Positions 55,445 through 64,000 of a DNA stretch of 64,000 nt are shown here, in pieces. The notes beneath the pieces are model-generated. The model worked only from the letters and a program-made list of their open reading frames with translations. It was not told the origin of the DNA and searched no databases. Position 1 is the stretch's first letter. Every line of letters begins with the position of its first letter. The position numbers and the translations under genes were made by a program. The DNA is from Hirundichthys speculiger (lineage: Eukaryota; Chordata; Actinopteri; Beloniformes; Exocoetidae), in contig JAGFBZ010000719.1 in assembly GCA_018398805.1 (NCBI GenBank), forward strand, positions 21,363 to 85,362, read 5' to 3'.

Positions 55445-55620
55445 TCAGGGCAGTACGGTGCTGTGATGGTTTCCAGTCGCCTCACAGCCAGGACATTCCC
55501 AGTTTGAATCATGGCTGGGTTGTTGCCGTCTGCGTGGGTTCTCTCCGGATTGTCCGGCTTCCTCCCACACGCCAGGAAGGTTGATCATTAGAATGATTGG
55601 TGATTCTCCATCACGTTTAT
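55445..55620 (+). repeat. tRNA-like SINE fragment
   Basis: Begins GGCAGTACGGTGCTGTGATG and contains CAGTTTGAATCATGGCTGGG and CCTCCCACACGCC, a divergent copy of the GGCAGCACGGTGG family seen at 56253 and 61618. Confidence 0.6.
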
Positions 55621-56214
55621 TAGTGAGCATTGAAGACCAGGTCAGGAATATCCTGATGGTGGCTTTTAAATGATAACTTTGGAGACACATATGCACAGAA
55701 GTGTATGTGTGACAGTGTTATAGAAAAGTGGCTTAGGTCACTTCGACCTGTTTGTGTGAATCATGTTAACTCTGTGTCGTGACTTCTCCTCTGGAATGTG
55801 AAATATCGTCACTCAGATGTTAATCGTATGATTTAGAGATGCGTAGTCTGGTTTTGAACTGAGAAATGGAGAGCAGCTCGGTGAAGTGGCTTCATACTGC
55901 TGCATCTGTGAAAACGACAGAGTTGCGGTTGCTAGTCGCAGAGGTTACTTAGCTTAGTTAATATTTCTGTGCTTACTGTGACATTGTTTACAGTTGAGCC
56001 CGCCGGTAATCCGCCGGCGCGTATTTACCCACGTGATTGCAGTGTTTCCTCACCACCAGCTGGCCTTCAGCAGGAAGGTCCCCCCATATGATCCAGGTCC
56101 TGCTCAAGGTTTCTTCCTCTTAAGTGGAGTTTTTCCTTGCCACTGTTTGGCTTAAAGGTTTTTTTTTTCTCCCTCTGTGGGAGTTTTTTTTTACCTGCCA
56201 TTATCCTTGTTTAG

Positions 56215-56950
56215 AATTTAATATTATATTTTTAGTTAATGATATTTGCTCGGGGCAGCACGGTGGCTTAGTGGTTAGCACTGTTGCCTCACAGTGCTTG
56301 CGTGGGTTTCCTCCGGGTGATCCGGCTTCCTCCCACAGTCCAAAGACATGCATGTTAGGCTAATTAGTAATTAGCCTCATAGTGCTTGCGTGGGTTTCCT
56401 CCGGGTGATCCGGCTTCCTCCCACAGTCCAAAGACATGCATGTCAGGTTAATTAGTGGTTCTAAATTGCCCGTAGGAGTGAGTGTGAGTGGTTGTTTGTC
56501 TCTATGTGGCCCTGCGATGGACTGGCGACCTGTCCAGGTGTAGCCTGGCCACCTAGAGACAGTTCACATTGTAACAGACGTTATACAAATAAAATTGAAT
56601 TGAACTGAATTGACCCGGGAAATGTTTGATCATTCAAAAGTGTCTAAAAACTAAACTCCCAATAAACACTGTTTATATGTCATTATTAACTCCATCACTA
56701 ACTATTTCAGTCAGTATTTTGTGCATTGTTACTCTTTACCTCTCACAGATCATGGTTCAATGAAAATAATTCACTCTTTTTTTTTTTTGTTTTAAATAAT
56801 GTTAAAACATTTTTAAATGTGCATTGAAAAGATCTATCTATAAAATACAATAGTTCAATCTGACATTGACTTTTTTTCTAATTATTCTGTATTTTGAACT
56901 TTTCTTTTTGGGGTGATGTTAATAAATGAACAGAAGAAAACGGGTTGACC
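56215..56950. repeat. Right arm of inverted duplication
   Basis: The reverse complement of 43026-44545. It starts in the GATATTTGCTCGGGGCAGCA segment, holds two copies of the 88-bp unit (56300-56450), continues through the TGTCTCTATGTGGCCCTGCG segment and ends at AACAGAAGAAAACGGGTTGAC. The match includes single-copy DNA (56610-56930), so this is a segmental duplication and not just shared repeats. Confidence 0.88.
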
Positions 56951-59135
56951 TAATGTTCTGCAGTTCGTCGGAAATGAATAGAACTTTTTTCCCCGTTTTT
57001 TTTTTTTAATCATTCCAAGAATTCAACAAAATTAAATACAAACAACATGGCTTACATACAATAGAATATTTTTCTAGGAACCTGTGCAAATACAAAAAAG
57101 GAAAAGAGAGAAATAAGTTTGTATATATAAAAACAAACAAAATCTGTAAAATAAATAATAATGAACAAAAGATAGGGTTTATTTTGTAAATTATATTTTT
57201 CCATTAAATTAAAAAGTTTCATTGCTTTTTTGTTAGTCATTATGAAAGGCAATGAAATTGGGTCAAATTTTCATTTTCATTTTCATTTTCATTTCGTATA
57301 AAGAATTTACAGAGAATGACAATGTTATTAATTAGAAAACCATATTCCTTGTTGTTCATGACAAGACCATAAATAATGTCTTTTTGAGAGAAAGATTCAA
57401 GATAAATCTCATGAAGTATATCTCATGTACATCAGTCCAGAGTGCTTCAGAAAACATACATTGATAAAATAAATGTTCTGAAGTTTCAATATTATCACAG
57501 AAATGCAGTTATTAGTTTCAAACCCAAATGGTTGTTCTAGTAGTTGATTAGATGGATAAACACCGTTTAAGATTTTAAAATGCATTTCTTTTTGCCTTTG
57601 GATTTATTGGAAATTTTAAGCATTCAGAGCGAAGCAAATAAATATCATCTTTGGAGAAGTTTTGTTTAATAGAATTTTGAAAAGACAGTAAAGGGTATGC
57701 AATGTCATTATACATATTTCAATCTTTTTATTTGGGATTTTAATGTTTTCAAAGTCATACCCACCAACTAACAAATGTGGAAGACATAAGGTAATGTTTA
57801 TTGAGCTTAAAACAATTCCTTTAATTGATGCTAAAGTAGAATTAGGGATGGCTTTCCCAACAGAAGAAAAGTAGTTACGATTAATTACTGAATCATATTT
57901 CAGGCAAAAGGTTTTATATGACATCACACACCCATAACCATCGACTATATGAATTAAGGACCAAATGCCTTTATCCATATACGTTTTTATTATACAATGA
58001 TTTTCTTTAACTGTGACCGAAAGAATGAGATCGCGGATACAAGCGGTGGAAATGAGCTTTCTCCGTAGGGTGGCTGGACTCTCCCTTAGAGATAGGGTGA
58101 GAAGTTCAGTCATTCGGGAGGGACTCAGAGTAGAGCCGCTGCTCCTTCACATCAAGAGGAGCCAGTTGAGGTGGTTCGGGCATCTGGTTAGGATGCCCCC
58201 CGGACGCCTCCCTGGGGAGGTGTTTCGGGCATGTCCAACTGGGAGAAGACCACGGGGAAGACCCAGGACCCGCTGGAGAGATTATATCTCTCGGCTGGCC
58301 TGGGAGCGCTTCGGGGTTCTCCCAGAGGAGCTGGTGGAAGCGGCCGGGGGGAGGGAGGTCTGGGCCTCTCAGCTGAAGCTGCTGCCCCCGCGACCCGATT
58401 CCGGACCAAGCGGGAGTTAATGGATGGATGGATGGATGGATGGATGTGATCTATCTATTGTTCCATATCGGTGTGTTATGTGGGGTGAAATTATGATTGT
58501 ACAAAAGCTTCCAGTATAAAAGAGATAACAGGGAGCTTTTGAATAATGAACTCACATCTCATTAAGAAACTGATGCCTCCTAGTTTTTTGAAAATTTAAT
58601 ACAACTCTATAGAGCAGACACAAACGAGTCTTCTGTCTTTCATTACACACAGTTTGTCGAACTGCATTGTGGGAATTGTGCGTCACGTTGCGTCGACTGC
58701 GTGAGAGAAGAGTCTGATAAAATCAGAAGGTTGATCAAAATTAATATATGCTTGTCAGTCTCCTTATGTTCCTCCCCAAATGATTAAAAAGGTCAATTCC
58801 ATCATTTTTAAATTCATATGAAAAAATAAGACTCACTATCTTAAAAAAAATCTGTGATGGTTAAAGTTTATGAACATGGTGGGTTAAAAGCTGCTGATTT
58901 TGAAGCTAAGATAGGTGTCCTAAAGTTGAATTAGATAAAAGCTTATTTGGCAAAACGCGATTCCTTGTGGTTCCATATAGCAAAATATCTTTTCTAAAAG
59001 GTTGGAGGATTTGCATTTTTAAATGCTAATGCATTAAAGTCTGATTTTGAAATAACTAAACTATCAATCAAACTGACTTTCACAAATACTACTCTCTACT
59101 GGAAAATTATGTTCATCCACAACTTTACACCACAT
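56951..59135. mobile_element. LINE composite, copy 2 (filled site)
   Basis: Directly repeats 46570-48360 with a few small indels. It is interrupted at 58017-58444 by a Rex3-like insertion. The minus-strand L1-like frame (MDKGIWSLIHIVDGYGCVMS) occurs in both copies. All frames are broken. Confidence 0.85.
58017..58444 (+). mobile_element. 5'-truncated Rex3/RTE-type LINE
   Basis: The plus frame reads RRVAGLSLRDRVRSSVIREG, RWFGHLVRMPPGRLPGEVF and PRGRPRTRWRDYISRLAWER, the conserved C-terminal tail of the fish RTE element Rex3. It ends in a (GGAT)n tail. The flanking duplication is TGTGA (58012-58016 and 58445-58449). The equivalent unoccupied site is at 47669-47673. Confidence 0.88.
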
Positions 59136-60055
59136 AGTTCCCTGAATTTGTGCAACAGTAGGATTTTTCTATTGTTTTTGATGCTGTGCCTTCAGGTATT
59201 ATTTCCCTCTTCAAAAATCAAACTGTAAACAACAACTTGCCCATATCTTTAAATATTATTGAAACAGTAATGGGGAAAGCTTGTTTTACGGGTAATAATA
59301 AAAACAAAAACAAGTTTATTCGTCAACTATTTCAACAAGATATTGTAAGTTCACCCTCTGCTATATCCTACTGGTCCACATTTGTTGGAAGTATTAATTG
59401 GGAAAAAGTCTGGCTACTACCTAATAAGTTTTTTTTAACCAACAAGGTCAAAGAGATCTCATTTAAAATCCTTCATAGATTTTACCCAACTAATCATTAT
59501 ATACAAAGGCTAAAGAAGGACATTGATGTGAATTGTACCCACTGTGTCTCGGTCAACGAAACCTTGGTTCATTTATTTTGGTCTTGCCCACACCAGACAA
59601 CTTTGGAGCAGACTGACACGCTGCATCAGTGATTATATTTATCCCTAGTTTAGCTTATGCTGGAAAAATGTCTTGTTTGGATACACTGAATATGATAAAA
59701 AACTAAATTTTCAATTTTACATAATTAATTTGTTAATTATTTTATCAAAATTTTATATTCATAGGTCTAAATTTTCTAGTAAGAAACCAAACTTCTTGGA
59801 ACTGTCTGCATACGTTGGTCAATATATCTCCTCCCACTGTGATTGTGAGAATAAAAAAGCTGTTAAAACATGATCTTTGTAAGCTTTACAAAATATTTAT
59901 TTAAGTCGATGTCTCCTTTTGGTTTTGCTGTCAACCCCTGGCGTATTTGTATTTGTGTTTGTTTGATTGTGTATTAATGTTGTATACACATGTTTTATTC
60001 GATTGTATTCAATGTTTTGTATACTATCGTTGTCAATAAAGTTTATAAAAAAAAA
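59136..60055 (+). mobile_element. L1-like LINE 3' end with poly(A)
   Basis: The frame 59186-59632 reads KISFKILHRFYPTNHYIQRL-like sequence followed by CTHCVSVNETLVHLFWSC, an L1-type C-terminal domain. After a short 3' UTR an AATAAAG signal near 60036 and an A-tract at about 60047-60055 mark the element end. Confidence 0.75.
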
Positions 60056-61320
60056 GACAGCCTTACAGACTGAGCATGCTCAGAGAGCCTAACAGACTGA
60101 GCATGCTCACACTCAGTTTGTAAGGCTGACTGAGCATGCTGTCTGAGCATGCTTAGTTAGCCTTACAGACTGAGCATGCTCAGACAGCATGCTCAGTTGT
60201 CTGAGCACGCTCAGTCTGTAAGGCTGTCTGAGCATGCTCAGTCTGTAAGGCTGTCTGAGCATGCTCAGTCTGAGCATGCACAGTTGTCTGAGCACACTCA
60301 GTCTTTAAGGCTGTCTGAGCACGCTTAGTCTGTAAGGCTGTCTGAGCACGCTCAGTCTGTAAGGCTGACTGAGCACGCTCAGTCTGTAAGGCTGTCTGAG
60401 CATGCTCAGTCTGAGCATGCACAGTTGTCTGAGCACACTCAGTCTGTAAGGCTGACTGAGCACGCTCAGTCTGTAAGGCTGTCTGAGCATGCTCAGTCTG
60501 AGCATGCACAGTTGTCTGAGCACGCTCAGTCTGTAAGGCTGACTGAGCATGCTCAGTCTGTAAGGCTGTCTGAGCATGCTCAGTCAGTCTGAGCATGCTC
60601 AGTCTGTAAGGCTGTCTGAGCATGCTCAGTCTGAGCATGCACAGTTGTCTGAGCACACTCAGTCTGTAAGGCTGACTGAGCACGCTCAGTCTGTAAGGCT
60701 GACTGAGCATGCTCAGTCTGTAAGGCTGTCTGAGCATGCTCAGTCTGTAGGCTCTGAGCAGCTCAGTCTGCTCAGTGCTCAGTCTGTAAGGCTGACTGAG
60801 CACGCTCAGTCTGTAAGGCTGACTGAGCATACTGTCTGAGCATGCTCAGTCTGTAAGGCTGTCTGAGCATGCTCAGTCTGTAAGGCTAACTGAGCATGCT
60901 CAGTCAGTCTGAGCACGCTCAGTCTGTAAGGCTGACTGAGCACGCTCAGTCTGTAAGGCTCACTGAGCACGCTCAGTTTGTAAGGCTGACTGAGCACGCT
61001 CAGTCTGTAAGGTTAGCTGAGCATGCTTAGTCTGTAAGGCTGTCTGAGCATGCTCAGTCTGTAAGGCTGTCTGAGCATGCTCAGTCTGTAAGGCTGTCTG
61101 AGCATGCTCAGTCTGTAAGGCTAACTGAGCATGCTCAGTCAGTCTGAGCACGCTCAATCTGTAAGGCTGACTGAGCACGCTCAGTCTGTAAGGCTGACTG
61201 AGCACGCTCAGTCTGTAAGGCTGACAGAGCACGCTCAGTCTGTAAGGCTGTCTGAGCATGCTCAGTCTGCTCAGTCAGCCTAACAGACTGAGCATGCTCA
61301 GACTGACTGAGCATGCTCAG
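60056..61320. repeat. 27-bp minisatellite with palindromic core, block 1
   Basis: Units of 27 bases combine the palindrome TGAGCATGCTCA with a non-palindromic spacer (GTCTGTAAGGCTG). Orientation is reversed at about 60056-60190, forward to about 61265, then reversed again. Because 27 is divisible by 3, long frames reading LRQPYRLSM appear; they are artefacts. Confidence 0.96.
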
Positions 61321-61340
61321 TCTTTATAGAGTTTATAGGG

Positions 61341-61503
61341 TTTATAGGGTTAGGGCTTTAAAGGGTTATTGGTTTTTGTTTTTTAGTCTCTTCCAGGGGC
61401 GATTCTAGGGTCAGAGCTTTAGGGGTGCTGAACACCCAATGAGCCCCTGGAAGAGACTAAAAAACAAAGACCAATAACCCTATAAAGCCCTAACCCTATA
61501 AAG
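61341..61503. repeat. Inverted repeat, 60-bp arms
   Basis: The arms 61341-61400 and 61443-61503 are reverse complements with very few mismatches (core TAGTCTCTTCCAGGGGC), separated by a loop of about 42 bases. Confidence 0.9.
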
Positions 61504-61617
61504 CAGACAGCATTCCTACATGCAATAAAGTTTTAACTTTAACAGTTAAAGGATCTTGTGAGTTAATCCTTACACCTAACACTATAATTATTTTCCATTC
61601 AAATAAGTCCTGGCAAC

Positions 61618-61799
61618 AGGCAGCACAGTGTCTTAGTGGTCAGGTTGCTGGTTCAAACCTCAGCAGGTCTTTCTGTGTGGAGTTTGCATGTTCTCCCCGT
61701 GCCTGCGTGGGTTTCCTCCGGGTACTCCGGGTACTCCTGGTACTCCGGCTTCCTCCCACAGTCCAAATACATGCATGGGAGGTTATTCACTCCTACGGG
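61618..61799 (+). repeat. tRNA-like SINE-type repeat, interrupted
   Basis: Reads GGCAGCACAGTGTCTTAGTG and GGTTTCCTCCGGGTACTCC, the same family as at 56253. It is broken by the hAT-type element at 61800 and then by a palindrome. Confidence 0.7.
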
Positions 61800-62182
61800 C
61801 AGGGCCGGCTCTACCCAATTTGTTGCCCTAGGCGAGATTATTACCCCGGTGCCCCCCCGAGCCCACTGCAATTCAATGACAACAACCAACTGAGCAACTA
61901 CGACAGTTTAATTTGAGCATTTGAACAACGACAAACTCAACTGTAACAACAGTTACTTTCAACTAAACTTGTCTTTTAACCAAAGACTACAAGTTTACAC
62001 GTCTGGACTTCCTGGCAGCAAAGGCATCTATGATGTCATCAAATGACACCTGCCTAGACATCTCACGGTTTATACTCATCAGGGCAAGTCCATTTAAGGG
62101 GGACTGGCGGCGTGGCGGCACCCCTCCAGCAGATGGCGCCCTAGGCGGCCGCCTATATCGCCTATGGCAAGAGCCGGCCCTG
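61800..62182. mobile_element. hAT-type MITE inside the SINE-like repeat
   Basis: A 383-bp element with ends CAGGGCCGGCTCTA and AAGAGCCGGCCCTG and an exact 8-bp duplication CCTACGGG (61792-61799 and 62183-62190). Confidence 0.86.
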
Positions 62183-62191
62183 CCTACGGGA

Positions 62192-62224
<33 letters not shown>

Positions 62225-62255
62225 TATTATTATTATTATTATTATTTCCCGTAGG
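62183..62255. repeat. 73-bp near-perfect palindrome of AAT/ATT
   Basis: CCTACGGGAAATAAT... is followed by its complement ...ATTATTTCCCGTAGG. The outer eight bases of the left half are also the target duplication of the adjacent hAT-type element. Confidence 0.92.
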
Positions 62256-62303
62256 AGAGATTGTGAGTGTGTGTGGTTGTTTGTCTACATGTGCCCTGTG
62301 CCC

Positions 62304-64000
62304 CTCAGTCAGTCTGAGCATGCTCAGTCTGTAAGGCTGACTGAGCATGCTCAGTCTGTAAGGCTGTCTGAGCATGCTCAGTCAGTCTGAGCATGCTCAG
62401 TCTGTAAGGCTGACGGAGCACGCTCAGTCTGTAAGGCTGACTGAGCATACTGTCTGAGCATGCTCAGTCTGTAAGGCTGCCTGAGCATGCTCAGGCTGTC
62501 TGAGCATGCTCAGTCAGTCTAAGCATGCTCAGTCAGTCTGAGCATGCTCAGTCTGTAAGGCTGACGGAGCACGCTCAGTCTGTAAGGCTGACTGAGCATA
62601 CTGTCTGAGCATGCTCAGTCTGTAAGGCTGTCTGAGCATGCTCAGGCTGTCTGAGCATGCTCAGTCAGTCTAAGCATGCTCAGTCAGTCTGAGCATGCTC
62701 AGTCTGTAAGGCTAACTGAGCATGCTCAGTCAGTCTGAGCACGCTCAGTCTGTAAGGCTGACTGAGCACGCTCAGTCTGTAAGGCTCACTGAGCACGCTC
62801 AGTTTGTAAGGCTGACTGAGCACGCTCAGTCTGTAAGGTTAGCTGAGCATGCTTAGTCTGTAAGGCTGTCTGAGCATGCTCAGTTGTCTGAGCACGCTCA
62901 GTCTGTAAGGCCATGTGAGCATGCTCAGTCTGTAAAGCTGTCCGAGCACGCTCAGTCTGTAAGGCTGTCTGAGCATGCTCAGTCAGTCTGAGCATGCTCA
63001 GTCTGTAAGGCTGTCTGAGCATGCTCAGTTCTTAAGGCTGTCTGAGCATGCTCAGTCTGTAAGGCTGTCCGCGCATGCTCAGTCTGTAAGGCTGACAGAG
63101 CACGCTCAGTCTGTAAGGCTGTCTGAGCATGCTCAGTCAGTCTGAGCATGCTCAGTCTGTAAGGCTGACTGAGCACGCTCAGTCTGTAAGGTTAGCTGAG
63201 CATGCTCAGTCTGTAAGGCTGTCCACGCATGCTCAGTCTGTAAGGCTGACTGAGCAGACTGAGCATGCTCAGACAGCCTTACAGACTGAGCATGCTCAGA
63301 CTGACTGAGCATGCTCAGACAGCCTTACAGACTGAGAGCATGCTCAGCTAACCTTACAGACTGAGCGTGCTCAGTCAGCCTTACAGACTGAGCATGCTCA
63401 GAGCCTTACAGACTGAGCATGCTCAGACAGCCTTACAGACTGAGCATGCTCAGACTGACTGAGCATGCTCAGACAGCCTACAGACTGAGCATGCTCAGCT
63501 CAGCTGAGCACTAGCACAGACTGAGCGTGCTCAGTCAGCCTTACAGACTGAGCATGCTCAGCCTACAGACTGAGCATGCTCAGTCAGCCTTACAGACTGA
63601 GCATGCTCAGACTGAAGAGCATGCTGAGACAGCCTTACAGACTGAGCATGCTCAGCTAGTAAGGCTGTCTGAGCATGCTCACTCTGTAAGGCTGTGTGAG
63701 CATGCTCAGTCTGTAAAGCTGTCCGAGCACGCCAGTCTGTAAGGCTGACTGAGCATACTGTCTGAGCATGCTCAGTCTGTAAGGCTGTCTGAGCATGCTC
63801 AGTCAGTCTGAGCACGCTCAGTCTGTAAGGCTGACTGAGCATACTGTCTGAGCATGCTCAGTCTGTAAGGCTGACTGCTGACTGAGCATGCTCAGTCTGT
63901 AAGGCTAACTGAGCATGCTCAGTCAGTCTGAGCACGCTCAGTCTGTAGCAGGCTGAAGGCTGACTGAGCACGCTCAGTCTGTAAGGTTAGCTGAGCATGC
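62304..64000. repeat. 27-bp palindromic minisatellite, block 2 (runs off the window)
   Basis: The same unit as 60056-61320. Orientation is forward at about 62306-63255, reversed at about 63255-63655, then forward to the right edge. Short variants missing the spacer (GCATGCTCAGTCAGTCTGAG) recur. No gene is supported. Confidence 0.96.

Noticed and set aside
58013..58420. 135-residue plus-strand frame as a host gene
   Set aside because: It is the C-terminus of a 5'-truncated Rex3 retrotransposon with a GGAT tail and target duplication.
60180..60830. 216-residue and shorter frames reading LRQPYRLSM or HAQTALQTE repeats on both strands
   Set aside because: They come from a 27-bp repeat whose length is a multiple of three, so frames stay open by arithmetic. 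They shift with orientation flips and have no start context.

Overview
This is vertebrate nuclear DNA, almost certainly from a teleost fish (probably a percomorph). It has spliced minus-strand genes in a conserved TRIP11-FBLN5 order and fish-type mobile elements: Rex3/RTE 3' ends with a GGAT tail, Tc1, L1-like LINE tails and a dense crop of hAT-type miniature elements with 8-bp target duplications.

Layout. 1-3.0 kb holds the first three coding exons of fbln5 (minus strand; the rest lies beyond the left edge) and a broken Tc1 carrying a nested hAT element. 4.6-6.7 kb is an 18-19 bp minisatellite between fbln5 and trip11. 8.26-38.38 kb is an essentially complete trip11 gene (GMAP-210, minus strand, 20 coding exons, about 1,960 residues). 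Its introns are packed with nested hAT-type MITEs, many with exact target duplications. 38.4-43 kb is intergenic and repeat-rich.

43.0-56.95 kb is the most unusual part. Two intronless, divergently transcribed HIPK-like kinase genes sit inside an inverted duplication whose outer arms are homologous. The left copy (minus, 390 aa) keeps every catalytic residue. The right copy (plus, 1,083 aa) has lost the HRD Asp, the catalytic-loop Lys and Asn and the DFG Asp, so it is a pseudokinase, and it has gained 15 copies of a 34-residue repeat and a Trp/Phe/Lys-rich C-terminus. Both have a TGACGTCA site and a TATA-like box upstream.

46.6-48.4 kb and 57.0-59.1 kb are a directly repeated LINE composite. 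A Rex3 copy interrupts only the second one, giving an empty-site/filled-site pair. From 60 kb to the right edge is a 27-bp palindrome-containing minisatellite whose units repeatedly change orientation, broken by hairpins, a SINE-like fragment and one more hAT-type element.

Functionally, trip11 encodes a cis-Golgi tether and fbln5 a secreted elastic-fibre protein; they are neighbours by ancestry, not by pathway. The kinase/pseudokinase pair is the best candidate for an undescribed system.
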